Origin: Paraphysomonas bandaiensis
Lineage: Eukaryota > Chrysophyceae
Assembly: GCA_965644295.1 (NCBI GenBank)
Contig: CBFFRP010000150.1
Coordinates: forward strand, 186,001 to 250,000
Direction of reading: 5' to 3'
Length of the DNA: 64,000 nt
The notes beneath the pieces were generated by a model. That model did not search any database. It had not been told where the DNA came from and saw only the letters and a program-made list of their open reading frames with translations. This document shows, piece after piece, positions 46,084 to 58,600 of the stretch. Each line of letters starts with the position of its first letter. The first letter of the stretch is position 1. A program made the translations under genes and the position numbers.

Positions 46084-47655
46084 TTAATAGCTAACGGTCT
46101 CTTTTTCTTCTGTCGTTTGTTTTGTTGGCACGGGTATATGTTTCGGAGGATCTTGACAACTTAGTACAGGGTCGTTGATGGGGGGCTCCACATGCAAGGG
46201 TGTTGTTGAAGACATCGTAGACTGTGAGTGATTTGTTGCTGGGGCGGTATCACTCGTAGACAAAGCAGCCAAAGCTGCTTCCAGCTCTTCTAGATCCTCA
46301 TCGGTTGCATCTTCTTGGCTCTGTCCAAGGGTTTCACCTATATCCTGGGAGATTTGCATCTGCAGGCAATATCAGTAAGAAAAAACTCACACACAGAAGT
46401 ATTCTAGTTACCTCCTCTTCAAAGGCTGAGATCACATCCTGTATAGACTCCATGTCCACTACAGAAACACTTCCATCACTTTGAGTCACCCGCCGAGACT
46501 CGCGCAGAGCAATTGTCGCACTCTTATAGCAGGCTGAAATCATTCAACATCAACACCGCCAAAAATTTAATAATACTGGTACATACCCAACACTGCCATA
46601 TTAGTTTCTGCGGCTGAAATATCCTGAGAGAAGGTAAGACGTGGAGTTAAATACAGAGACACTAACCGAATACACGCCCTCTAATTTCAATAGTGTAGAG
46701 GCGGTGGACTGGCGTTGCTTCTCGGTTTCTACGAGAAGCTTAAACTTCATCTGTGTCATACGCTTGTCGCCTTTTGTCTGAGAATAAAATATTGTAATGT
46801 AAGGTCATTGTATCTAACAAAAGCACGTACTTTATATGAAGCTGCTTCAGACTTGTACCGAGCCATTTGAGTCTCTAACTTCTCTATTCGAGCTTTTAGC
46901 ATTCGCAAAGTCTGTCGTAAGTGCACAATAGCTCTTTCACTCTCTGTAATTCCAGCACTAGTGGGAGTTGAATAGAAGTATCGTACGAAATAATTAAATG
47001 CAGTCATTGGCTGTGCGGGCCCTGGTCCAACGAACTTAACCAGCTCTCCATCATCTGACACAACCGCAGTTCCCCTCCTCTGCATATACCTTATCAGAGT
47101 TCGCCACTCTACTTGTCTAGTCAACGCATTCAAAAGTTTACTGATAGCACTATCATGACATTGTCTTGCTGCTTCCAATAGAAAATCACGAAGAGTACAT
47201 TCACCATCTTGAACAATTACAAATTCATGAACACGTTCATTATTTGGAGTATTATGTAAATAATTATTAATACATAATTCTAACATATTTAATAATGGTA
47301 TATATAATATACATTTTTGTTTCTTTGATTGTATAAACAAATAAGAATATATACGCTCTGTACCATAATAAGAATCACTAGAAGAAGATTCTAATGTTTG
47401 ATTATCTAGAAGATCAATAGAAAATTCCGTATGATTGATACATATATCGAATGATGCTGGTACTAATCCATTAATAGTATATTCTTTAATAAACTGATCG
47501 ATATCTATGAGAATGTGGTCGGTTAGTAGACAGTATCTGAGTAAAGAACGTCTCCAAAATTGATATGTATTCTCATCTATTTGTTCAGAATATAAATGAG
47601 TAAGAAGAGCATTATTATTTTGTTCAGGGAAATCTAATATATTATGAGGAATCAT
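46084..47655 (-). CDS. CHMP7: CHMP7-like ESCRT-III protein
   Basis: Five exons (47655-46831, 46777-46667, 46623-46587, 46533-46412, 46359-46084) give 456 aa in frame. The first 190 residues are predominantly helical with strands, as in the two ESCRT-II-like winged helices of CHMP7 (FPEQNNNALLTHLY, YQFWRRSLLRYCL, LRDFLLEAARQC). A Snf7 helical core follows (LRQTLRMLKARIEKLETQMARYKSEA, TEKQRQSTASTLLKLE, MESIQDVISAFEE) with the acidic C-terminus (DATDEDLEELEAALAAL) that resembles the regulatory helix and MIM1-type tail binding VPS4. CHMP7 recruits ESCRT-III to the nuclear envelope for sealing and surveillance. The family places this well; membership in another Snf7 subgroup with a winged-helix N-terminus is the alternative. 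Its start region is AT-rich. Divergent from Hikeshi. Confidence 0.85.
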
Positions 47656-48428
47656 GCTGTTATATATGAGAGAGATATGATGAGCTAGCTGTGTATATAT
47701 ATATATATGAGACCATCTTAACAACACACACTCTCATACATACATACATACATACATACATACATACATACATACATACATACATACATACATACATACA
47801 TACATACATACATACATACATACATACATACATACATACATACATACATACATACATACATACATACATACATACATACATACATACATACATACATACA
47901 TACATACATACATACATACATACATACATACATACATACATACATACATACATACATACATACATACATACATACATACATACATACATACATACATACA
48001 TACATACATACATACATACATACATACATACATACATACATACATACATACATACATACATACATACATACATACATACATACATACATACATGCATATA
48101 TACATACATACATACATACATACATACATACATACATACATACATACATACATACATACATGCATACATACATATCCTGTGGAGTGTATTAATATTCTAG
48201 AAATCAACTTCACGTTTTCAGCCAATCATATCTGTATTGATACTGACATGTAAGGAGATACGTACACATACACAATACACATATATATAGACATCTACCT
48301 GCACGTCCATATATACATACATATATATAGCTGGGAGTGTATATAGTTCTTCATAGTAGAATTCTAGAACCTCTTCATACATTCATTACACCACATATCA
48401 CAAGCCACATTTCTCATTAATAATACTC
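47656..48428. promoter_or_regulatory. Divergent intergenic region (773 bp) dominated by a microsatellite
   Basis: Between the starts of CHMP7 (-) and Hikeshi (+). About 440 of 773 bp is one (CATA)n array, with AT-rich unique flanks of about 80 and 250 bp. Confidence 0.6.
47735..48174. repeat. (CATA)n microsatellite, about 110 units
   Basis: CATA/TACA tetranucleotide run of about 440 bp, the complement of the (TATG)n unit seen at 15901. Two irregular spots (near 48092-48101 and 48161) break it. Frames across it encode only IHTY or MYVC repeats. Confidence 0.97.
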
Positions 48429-49082
48429 ATGGCGGAACCACTCTTTGGTGTTGTTGTTCCAGGTCGTCTTCCTATATTTAATTTCGTGTAAGTATATGTA
48501 TATATACACTACAGCACCTCTCTGATTATATAACGTATATATAGACCAATTGATGACTCTAAATGCGTTACGGAGGTCACTGATCCATGTTCCATACCTG
48601 AATTAACCTTCTTTATGCTACCATCAACCCCAATTGCTCCAGGATTTGCTGGAATATTATACTACTCGAAGCCCCCATATGATAGTTGGGAGTTACTGGG
48701 CTGTGTAAGTCCTGAAAAACCGAGTGGAGTATTTCGTACTGGTTGGGCAACTAAAGAAGATATGGCAGGATGTCCAGTTGTTCAACTAGGAGTAGCTATA
48801 GAATCGTAAGTCCATTTGTCGACTTCGTATTATCCTTTAACATGTTATTGCAGGTTGGACACTGTCATGAACCTAGACATCGCGATGAGTGGAGTCGATG
48901 ATCGGCATGCCTTTGCGCATAAAATTGCGCTGGATCTATTCCAGTATATGGCATCGTTCTCACAAGACTCATCTAATAATAGCGTGATGGTCGTTCCAAC
49001 TGGAGTCTTCGATAAGTGGATGGAAAGATTTGATAGAAAGTATCGTATTGACCCGAATTTTATGATGAAACAGAGTGTGTAA
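48429..49082 (+). CDS. HIKESHI: Hikeshi (OPI10) Hsp70 nuclear-import carrier
   Basis: Three exons (48429-48487, 48545-48805, 48854-49082) give 182 aa in frame, the usual family length (about 197). N-terminal GVVVPGRLPIFNF matches the Hikeshi GxLVxGR start; ELTFFMLPSTPIAPGFAGILYYS and WELLGCVSPEKPSGVFRTGW correspond to the conserved VVFMLG..PFP..GxxVYFS and WxLLGxxxNxKPSAIF blocks; VVQLGVAIESLDTV fits the domain junction, and DLFQYMASFS and FDKWMERFDRKYRIDPNF the C-terminal helices. Hikeshi carries ATP-bound Hsp70 into the nucleus during heat stress without Ran. Divergent from CHMP7. Its 5' end is only mildly AT-rich. Confidence 0.9.
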
Positions 49083-49712
49083 ATAGTAAGTTTAATTTCT
49101 AAGTAAGGAGTTGCGGTCAACACTGCATTGCATTGAGTTTGTATTTGCTCTGATTAGAGCCATTGATCTACAGTTTTACCTGGCTCATACTGTCGACTGC
49201 TGTGTGGCCATAATGTAGGCTCACCAGTACAGCACATATAACGCTAAGATTTTATGCCGATCGATTCGATGCAGTTGTTTATATAGTACATGTGCAAACT
49301 CTACGAGTGTCACTTCGTGCGAAATAAACTCCATTGGTACTAAAGATCGAGTAGAGTCTGCAATTTGTAGTCTGCTATTTAACTAAAAATTAGTAATTAA
49401 GGGAGCACAACACTATCTATTATATGAGTGGTGTTATCTACTTTAAGTTAGTAGGTATTAATGGCTATTATAATTGCCGGGAACTGGACTACCATTAATG
49501 GGCCATTAATGGTTACCAGGCACTGGAGTAGACTATATAAAGAAGGTAATGTTAGCTCTCCACTGACAAATGATCACATTGAGTTTTAGCTGCCCTGCCA
49601 CCGCTATATATGTATGACTAGACTACACAAGTATTGTGTAGAATTTGATACGTCAGCAATTAAAAGCTGTGTGTTTGAATTATAGCAGATACGTATAGAA
49701 TACGGTGTTTAC
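49083..49712. other. Intergenic, with one short palindrome
   Basis: Downstream of Hikeshi and up to the hAT element. It holds ACCATTAATGG/CCATTAATGGT at 49491-49513, a near-perfect palindrome with 11-bp arms. No gene. Confidence 0.6.
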
Positions 49713-50955
49713 CAGGGCTGCGTATCAATTAATTGTCAATTAATTGACGCAGGTTGTAGTCAATTATAATTGCAATTATTACTTGCTGTCTCAATTTCAA
49801 CTATTGCAATTAACTGCAATTAATTGCAATTAATTGCAATTATTTAGTACTAAAATACACTAGCTGCGAATATATCTACCTCAACTGACATTTCATTCCA
49901 GAGGCAACGATTCATGCGTAAAATCATAATTAGCACTAAATGTTGAGGAGTCAAGCTCTTGAGCAAGCCCGTCATAACAATCGTAGCTCTACTGAGCAAC
50001 CTCTCAACCTTATTGGTTGTGCTATGCAAGTGTTTCATCCGTAACGCGTTTGCTTGTTAAGTCTTGCTCGCTTCCGCTGCCTGCTACCATCAAACAAACG
50101 TTGCGCTGCGTCGTCATTCGGAGCTAGACTCGCACCGTCATAATATTCTTCTTCCTCATATCGAACAAATATATTTTAGTTTGATCCTTTGCCGTCCGAG
50201 TTACGGCTTCGTTGCCACATTGAATCTTCACGACTGCCTTTTCGAAAGCAGCGTTAAAAATAATAGCAACACTGTCGCCCAGATGACGCTCAACAATCGG
50301 GTGCATTATGAAGGGTTCGTCAATCAATGTGCAAACGTCGTGGAAGTGAAGCTGGTGTAACCTTACTTCTGTAATTGTACAACACTTATTTTTATAATAC
50401 AGGGCATAATATACATGTATAATATACTCTGTATATAGGTGGATAGTCCTACAATTAGACTTTTAACACATCGGAACCAAACTCGAAAGATCGCATATGA
50501 TTAGATAGAAGCAAGTAGCGGTCAATCACGGAAAATGTGGAGCCCCTTTTCCTGCAGGACAAATCTCTATTGCAGCCTCTTCGTTGTTATCATCATTCAT
50601 TTACTTTCTCAAATAACACTCGTGCAATGACTTCTGGTGCCAATTTGTCGCTCCTATCGCTAATTAATTAAATGAATTACTATGTGAGATAATCCTATGG
50701 ATATTATAGTCTTTCACCAATCTTCGATTTTTATCCTAAGAATTGGATTTTTAAACTAAAAATGCCGTTTTTTAACAACTTTTCAGCATAAAAAGGTGGG
50801 TTTTTTAATATCAATTAATTGCAATTAATTGAAGCTAGCTGGAGTCAATTATAATTGCAATTATGAATCGATGTCCCAATTTCAACAATTGCAATTTCAA
50901 TAATTGACAATTAATTGCAATTAATTGAAAATCAATTAATTGATACGCAGCCCTG
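49713..50955. mobile_element. Decayed non-autonomous hAT-superfamily transposon (1243 bp)
   Basis: Perfect terminal inverted repeats of at least 23 bp start CAGGGCTGCGTATCAATTAA at 49713 and end at 50955 in complement. Both ends are flanked by the same 8-bp target duplication GTGTTTAC (49705-49712 and 50956-50963). An 8-bp duplication with CAGGG termini is diagnostic of hAT elements. Both ends carry clusters of CAATTAATTG, a plausible transposase-binding array. The interior keeps only fragments of a transposase on the minus strand, so it cannot move by itself. Confidence 0.93.
49850..50038 (-). pseudogene. hAT transposase C-terminal (hATC dimerisation) remnant
   Basis: The frame reads TTNKVERLLSRATIVMTGLL, then a leucine-rich stretch and RMNRCLWNEM. 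This resembles the hATC motif (VERxFSxxG..., LxxxxxxxLxFLKxNxxLW). It lies about 140 bp inside the left terminal repeat, where a minus-strand transposase would end. The catalytic core is missing; a second short minus-strand frame at 50124-50327 may be a further remnant. Confidence 0.7.
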
Positions 50956-51628
50956 GTGTTTACAGACAGCAGACAGTATCATAGTATGGATTTAATAGTT
51001 TGCTCTGGTGTAGCTTATATTGTCTGTATAAGACTGTGTCTACCTAAGATCTGATAATATTGATTGGTAGTAATGGACTGACAACAAATGATAAAATATG
51101 ATGAATACAATTTTACTCATAGATTATTTAATGATAGAATGAGTTGATCAGTTCTGTAGTTATCTTATCACAGTAGCTGTGTTGATACTTTTAAATTCTG
51201 ATATGCTTGGTACCACAGACAAGAGAACCATTGAATGCATTACGCAACATATGACAATCAACATAAATCACTTCACTGGGTACTCTCTGGAATGGGGCTT
51301 GGATTTATCCTAAGACCATATAAATAAATAATCTATACGTATTGACAAAAGATGGAGTAGAGTAAATAATATTTATTTCACTAAATAGCTACTTTAAGCC
51401 TGCACTTCTTTGCCAATCGTCCATTTACTTTTGATAAACAATAAGCAAAACGAATGATCCCAGAAAGAGGGTCTGTGGGAAGCGGCTTGCTTTCGCGAAA
51501 AGCTATATTATTAATGATAAAATTATGTGTATAGTTAACCAAATATAAAAGGGCCCATCTTAGGTACAGACGAAACAAAATAACTACAATGTATTACACT
51601 CTTTAACATTTACAATTGAAAGACGTTC
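50956..51628. other. Intergenic, no gene seen
   Basis: AT-rich sequence right of the hAT element up to the stop of the LRR gene. The first 8 bp are the target duplication. Nothing else supported. Confidence 0.5.
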
Positions 51629-54600
51629 CTACTCAATGAAATCAATTCTAGACATAGAATTCTCTACATTAAGCTTGGCATTCGCCTTTCTCCTCTGAAG
51701 ATAATCGCTCGCTGCGTGAACAGATATATGCTGCATCGTACTATCATACATTTCCTTCCCATATCTCATTGTAAACTTAGATCTCGCTTTTCCTGGAAGT
51801 TCTAATGCATGTTGATTGCATCTATTTCCAATCATATTTACATGAAGCTCCGTTAATTTAGACTCTAAAGGGGAAGAGGATTTCACAACAAGAGCCTCTT
51901 TAGACTGCAACACTCCAGCGTCAGATATTTTGTTGAAACCAAGATCTAAAACTTCCAATATTCGATTGTTTGAAAGAAATTTACACAGGGAGGCATCAAT
52001 ACTATCGTGTACGTCGTTCTGCGATAATAATAAAACTTTCATCGTGTGACCGCAATTTCCGGGTGTGCAATCGGCGAGAGCTTCCAAAATATGTCCCACG
52101 CATGCTGTACCAAGTCGACAACGGCTTAAGTTCAATCGCACTAATTGTGTAGAACGAAGAGAACTCGCAAAATCTTTCCATTCACCACTACTGAAATTGT
52201 TGTCTGCAAAGTCTAACGACTGCAAGCAGTGCATAGTTTCCGCCACATTTACAATTTTGATCGCCGAAACCATTGTGATATTACAGCAACTGATATCCAA
52301 GTGCTTCAGTGGTGGGTTCGTGTTTCCATATTTATCGACAGTTCCAGATATTGCACTTACTAAAAAAGACGCTCCATCATCAGTAATTGGGTTCCCAGAT
52401 AGATCAAGATGTGTTAAATATCTAGACAAAGATATTTTCGATATACTTCTCTTCATATGAACTGCTTTTAAATCACACCTCGAAAAATTAATGTGCTCGA
52501 TAATGGAGCCGCCTTGATATATTCTCATCGCATTGTCAAAATTATTCACCGCAAGACGTGTGTCAGCAAGAGATATTCTTCTTAAAGTTTTGTTGAACAC
52601 TCGACAATTCGTGAATAAGTGAGATATGTCATTACCTTTCGCACCAAAGGCACAATCTATCTTCAGGTTGATCAACGTCTGGCTGGATTTCAATACAAAT
52701 GAAAGTGCTTGGAGAGTTTCTGATCCGATGTCATTGTTTGAAAGGTCTAAGTAAGTGATTGTGCAGTTTTTGATAAGAGCTTCATCATCATCCAATTCAG
52801 GCTGACTCTTGGCAACAGACTGCTCTTGAGTATTCTGACTATACATACTAGCGTTTTCAGCAGCATCCGGATTGATAACATCGTCATCTCCAAATAAATC
52901 CTTTTCGGGAATTATGAGAGCCTGTGCAATAAATTGAGCACCGTCGTCGCCAAGGCAGTTATTGCAAAGGTCTAGTGTTGATATAAAAAAATTAGGATGC
53001 AATAACGAGGTCAAGGCTTCGCCTCCTTTCACTCCAACTCTATGAAAATTTAAGTACAGTCTCGAGAAAGAGATAATGGGGTTTACCTATTATTGCGCAA
53101 TTTCAGTGTCGACAGTTCACAAACTGGGGTTCGAACCAATGCATCACACAGTGAGGTCACACCAGCGCAACCGCAAATATTATCACTGAAGTCTATTAAC
53201 TGTAAGTGGTGCAAAATTTGTGCTGATTCGAACACATCAACTATGGAGCAAATATCATCATCACCCATATGAAGCCCAGTTATTCTAACATCAATTAGGA
53301 AATGGCATTCTCGAAAATGTCTGTGGAAGTAAAAATAGCGACATACATCAACCCCCATCTTAGACCTACACGACGCGGTCTCACAACTCGATACGATGCG
53401 CTGGCGTACCGTTTCTTGTCCTGAGTTGGCAGCCTCAGATATACGCCATGCTTCAACTTCTCCAAGTAGGTTTCCGTCATTCTTCTTCATAGGTATACTC
53501 TGTGCAAGTAAACAATCGTCACAGAGAAGATCCCCAAGGGTATGCCTCTCAGAGTATTTCTCCAATGCAGACATATGATGGTCGCTAATGATCGTCCCCT
53601 CTCTAAACTCAGTCACGAAGTCAACAGCACTTTGTACTGTCATACCCCACTTCCGAATAAGATAAGCCGCCACGCAGGCACACGGACGATCAAAACCAAG
53701 CCGACTCCACAGCAGAATACGCATTTCTCGTGCATCCTCATCAGTGGGAAGTCTCTTCTTTGCATTATATAGTGCAGCTTCTTCTTTGGAGCGCAGTGGT
53801 CGGCCATATCGATCAACTGGCCCTCTATAATCCGGTGGTACAAGGTCACCTTCTTTCTCTCGTTCAGGTCGGAGGCGTGCATTCTCTATATAATCGAAGC
53901 ACTTATCGAACAGACCTATCACTTCATCAATGTCCATTAGCACGGGTTTGGCACTGTTAATAGCATCGCCATCTTTCGGTTTCTTCACTTCTTTAAGAGG
54001 AACAGTTTTACAACGATAATGTGGAGGTTTAGAGTCTGGTGTCTTCAGGTTGTCCGTACAGTTGATAATAATATCGGCACCCAGGTCAATAAAAAACCTA
54101 CAGAGCATCAGTCAGATCAACGATATAAATGTTAGAACAAAACAAGGAGCTTACTTTGACCGACCGGTTGACGCATTACCAATCCAAAGTAATCCAGGCA
54201 ATATCTCAGATGCATTCTTATATGATCCTACCCGCTGGCGCAGCAAAGTGAGATCGGGATTCTGCTCCCCTGTTTGGGGAATATGACCAACGGCAGTATT
54301 GCCACAACGCGAGCAAAAATAACTGGCACTAAACTTAGCCATCGGTGCAAGCTTCTCTACTGCTATCACTTCCTCTCGTGTAGGTGGTTCTGCAATTGGG
54401 TCGTTCAACGCTCTGTCAGCATGCCTCGAAGGAATGGGGGGAAGTTTTACTAGACTGTTCTTCAATAAAGGAAGGGCAACGAGGGGCATCCAAAGCTTGA
54501 GCCCGTTCTGCCACATTAATGTCGAGTCTTTTATAGTTCCAATTTTCCGAAATTTCCTTAATTCTTCTAGTCCATACGGCCCTTCTGCGCCGAATTCTTC

Positions 54601-54870
54601 TCTAGGAGAATGTACAAAGTACCAGCTGTCGTCGTCATTCGCTGGTAATTCAGATGCAGCTTGCCTTGGAGGAATTGCAGGAAAATTTATGGAAGCGTTC
54701 GACAACGATTTCGCGGACGACTGACGGGAAATGGATTTTTGTGTCTCTAGATTATCTGACAGTGGGAGAGAATAATGCTTTTGTGTAGTCGATTCCACAC
54801 CCTTTGATTTCAACATGTGGGTAACTACAGGGAACATTTCTGCTTGATACATTGAGTTATCGCGGTCCAT
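51629..54870 (-). CDS. GYF-like / pseudo dual-specificity phosphatase / LRR fusion protein
   Basis: Three exons (54870-54155, 54097-53087, 53039-51629) give 1045 aa in frame; ATG at 54870. About residues 78-130 are a GYF_2-like fold (SWYFVHSPRE, GPYGLEELRKFRKIG, LMWQNGLKLWMPL). From about 220 it follows a dual-specificity phosphatase (ILPGLLWIGNAS, FFIDLGADIIINCTDN, TVPLKE, GLFDKCFDYIENA), with an insertion of about 55 residues before the P-loop. The P-loop, normally HCxxGxxR, is W369-S-R-L-G-F-D-R376: histidine is Trp and the nucleophilic cysteine is Ser370, while the arginine remains. CACVAAYLIRKWGMTVQSAVDFV follows as in true enzymes. It is therefore predicted to be inactive, as in STYX. 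The C-terminal 550 residues are leucine-rich repeats of RNI type (LTHLDLSGNPITDDGASFL). Probably a phospho-binding scaffold. Divergent from SPAG17. Confidence 0.85.
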
Positions 54871-55639
54871 ATTGTAATATAATGAATTACAACAAATCAA
54901 ACAGTGTATTGAGGAACAGACAGTTACAGTGACGATCGAAAATAACACATTAGCTTTTTATAAGTGGCATTTAATAGTAAAGCAGTGTATTATGTCTGCT
55001 GTCATCTTGTATTTTAGTGTTATTATGCTTCATTAAAACAATGCTAATATACCAAACATGAGTTGTTTACCCAGTACCCACTACCCTGCATGAGTTGTTT
55101 AAAGCATTATGTCATACGCAACCTGTCAGTTAGTCCTGTGCTTGTATGTATGCATGTTTGTGTATGTATGTGTGTGTATGTATAGCCTAGAGCTGTGTGG
55201 CAGTTGAGTCCGGAATACAGTCAAATACACCACATATACAGCTTTCCGTTACATACCTATAGAGCTCATACCACCGTATTCCCTGTACTGTATTCTCTGT
55301 ATAATTCTAAAGAGAGTGTATGCGACAAGATTTCATTATAGAGGATACTCCTATAGTTTTGAAGTGAGTGTATGCGGAGATATAGATAATAAAAGGAGTG
55401 TATGCGGAGATTTGAGAAACGTTTATATAGACATACATATACACACATACACATACATACACATATATATACATACATACACAGAGACAGAGAGAGACTT
55501 AAGGGACGAATACATACACATATATTCCAGTCATCCTTCACTATTCTATTAGTAGATCACATTTCTATCATCTGTTCACACTTGTATGTAATTAAACAGT
55601 CTTGAATCTTATTCCAAGTCTGTTCTACACTACCATCAT
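54871..55639. promoter_or_regulatory. Divergent intergenic region (769 bp)
   Basis: Between the starts of the pseudophosphatase-LRR gene (-) and SPAG17 (+). It carries TATG/CATA-rich patches (55140-55180, 55425-55490) and a short near-duplicated motif GAGTGTATGCGGAGAT at 55366 and 55396. No core element assigned. Confidence 0.5.
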
Positions 55640-58600
55640 ATGAATATGAGCTGTTTAACTGTATATCTCACTGGTGGAACAGATGAATCAGCTAATAATA
55701 TCGTTCAATCATTTATTAATTCATGTGAAGAATTAGAAAATTATGATCATATTGATATTAAGATTATAAGAGGCTCTGATATCCCCTCGAATGAGAAGAC
55801 ATCTGGACAATCCAAAGAACTTTCAGCAGCTGTTGCATTAGAAAAGATTATAGCAAATTATGCGAATGAGAATACAAAGGGAAAGAAAAAAGATACTCAT
55901 CATAGACCAGTTAAAGTTATAATTCTACATGATTACCCTAAAACTGATTTGGAATTATTGGAATTAACGAACTCGACGTTTAAATATCCGTTACTGGACG
56001 CAGTTGTACGCATAGTGAATAAAACTGGAGCTGAAGTCGTAAGGTATACAACTGGTTGACATTAATGTAAAATGTGTTATTGTGTGTGTATTTTAGTTCT
56101 GAAGGTGGACCGGAGTCAACTATTCAAAAGAATCCACCGGGATACAGATCAAGAGCAGGCAGTGCACAGCCTTATCCCAAAGACCTTTGTGAAATCGATA
56201 TTACGCAGTTTCTTAAATCAAATTACGACAAACACGCTGGTCATATTACAATGGATGATATTTTAGCGGTTAAGAGTGGTGAGACTGGCGATCCTGTGTC
56301 TCTTGAGTTTTCTGAACTTTTGGAGGAGTTCACTGCTTTGTGCACCTCCTTATACGAGAGTAAATCTGGATTTCATAGCTGGGCTTCTCTTACACACACT
56401 ATAGATGTTAAATTGGATAATAAAGCTCTTAAGCGAATACAGTTGGCCAATTCTCAGATCGCTCTCAACAATATGAACGGAGTTTGGAAGACCGAACCTT
56501 TGTACAGCGCATATCGCGGGTATATGAACCTGCTCCCTACGGAAGTGCAGACTGCCACAGGTGTACTGTTCAGTGTTGTTCAGTCAATAGTGCATTTGTC
56601 ATTGGAGCACCAAGAAGAAGAAGTTGCGCTTGGCCTCTGTAATAAACCTAGTGCTATCGGTCTAAAAGATGTTCAGTTGCCTCCGGGTACTACTGGCTCT
56701 TTGCAACAGTCCTTTTCCGATTCTCTGCTAATTGGGCTAATAAGAGAGCCCATTCAAGATGATCGGTCACCAAAAAACTTACTTGTGTTAGATGATGGAG
56801 ACAAATGCGGGATTAAAGCGGTCAAAGCTAGTCGTTATACAGCAGGCACGAATCCTGCCGGCCCTGATATCAATGATACAGAGAGCGCTACTACTGCAGC
56901 TGAAGTGGAGGATAGCACCATTAGTGTAATGGTTAAGGGGGCATGTGCCGAGCTAATGAATTTCGAGAGCAATACTATATATCGTGCCCAGGTTCCACGC
57001 CTCCTTGGGCAGGGTGGTATTCCGCTCCATTCTACGTACAGCAAAACAGAACGAAGTATTTTGGAGACAGAGCTATTAACGTTTTCTTCCCTTTCTTCGT
57101 CTGATTTACACAGAAATAATATTCTACAGGCGTTTGAGAAAATGGTTGAACGAATTATGCCAAAGCTACCTAATTTTACTGGTCAGAAAATTGGGGACAG
57201 TATGGGAGACCTTTCCATTACGAAGCGACAGTATTTCCGTCACATATCTGGATTTACACTGCCCCAGATACTGGCGAAGGATTTATGTACTGAGCCCGTT
57301 GTTATTCGCGAGTACTACCCATTAACTGATCAGCTTTTACTGGCTTTTCTGTGGCTTGCACCAGATAGACGAATGGGAAAGAAGGAATGGACTCCACGCA
57401 TGAATATGCGCACCAAGCCAACTTTTGACGAATACAGAGTTTTAGAAGAAACTCAGGTAGTGTCTGTATGTTGTGATGAGCTGAATAATATTTGTTATAG
57501 AATTTTACCCCTCGAACTGCTAGTGGCTTGAAGTACTCTATAAATATAACATCAGCTGAAATAGAGAAGTATCACCAGCATACAACTGTGATCACGCCCT
57601 CTGATAAATCCATAGTCCAACTCAAGTATTTGAATTCTACTAAAGAATGTTGGATATCAATGTATGTGAAAGATTCACTGATTGGTCTTAGAACACAGTC
57701 GAAATTGGATGACTCCCGTAGAAAATCTGCACAAATTAGCTCTGACAAAGAAAATGCTGAATTGGAGGTGGATGCAGAGACTGCAGCTGACTTCGGTGGA
57801 GTATTCTTCTGCAACACTGACGATGATGTGCGCATTACTGCTTCTGCGGAGGGTGTAGCATCTGATGAGATTAAGAAACCAGACCATAAATGCTTTGTGC
57901 GTGTTGGAATGACATTCGTCAACGGTGCAGCTGTTGTTGTAAATACTAATGGAGTAATCAGCATCACTCCTCCCAACCCCATACAGACACCCAAAGGGAC
58001 AGATATCAAAGAAAATGGCGAGGTGAGGACGCCTTTTGGATTTGAGTACTTCCGGCACATATGCGCTGGAGGTATTGTTGTGCGCCATATTGGAGCGGAT
58101 TACATATATGGACGAGATTTACTTTTTGCAGACGGGACGAGAATACTAGTTCGAGCTGAGCGCCCTCCTGAGGAGGAAAAGAAAAAGAAGCTGAAGAAAA
58201 TGACCACAAAAAAGATGTCGAAAGCTCAGTCCTCAATGATGAAAAAAAGCAGTGTTCTTGAGCCAGAGGAGCCTGTAGAGATTGAAAAGGAGAAGGAGTG
58301 CAAGGAAACTTTTCTTGCTGCGTTGCTAAAAGAAGCTCCACCTGAATGGAAGTATGTGAAGTTAGGAGTGGACGGCGATATATCTTTTTTTACTGGCTCT
58401 CTGGGATCCCCAGTTGATGGTGTAAATAATACTGAAGTTCCTTGCGATAAGTTCAGCAACATCAAGAAGAACTTTGTCGATGCTGAAACTAGAAGTGTTG
58501 TTGCCGAATATAGAGATGGGCGTGTAGCAACTCAGTGGTCAGACGATGACATCAGAGAGTTGAGATTTCCGGATGGAACTCGAATGATAACACATTTGGC

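Noticed and set aside
47660-48225. Long frames across the (CATA)n array
   Set aside because: Same repeat artefact as at 15.9 kb.
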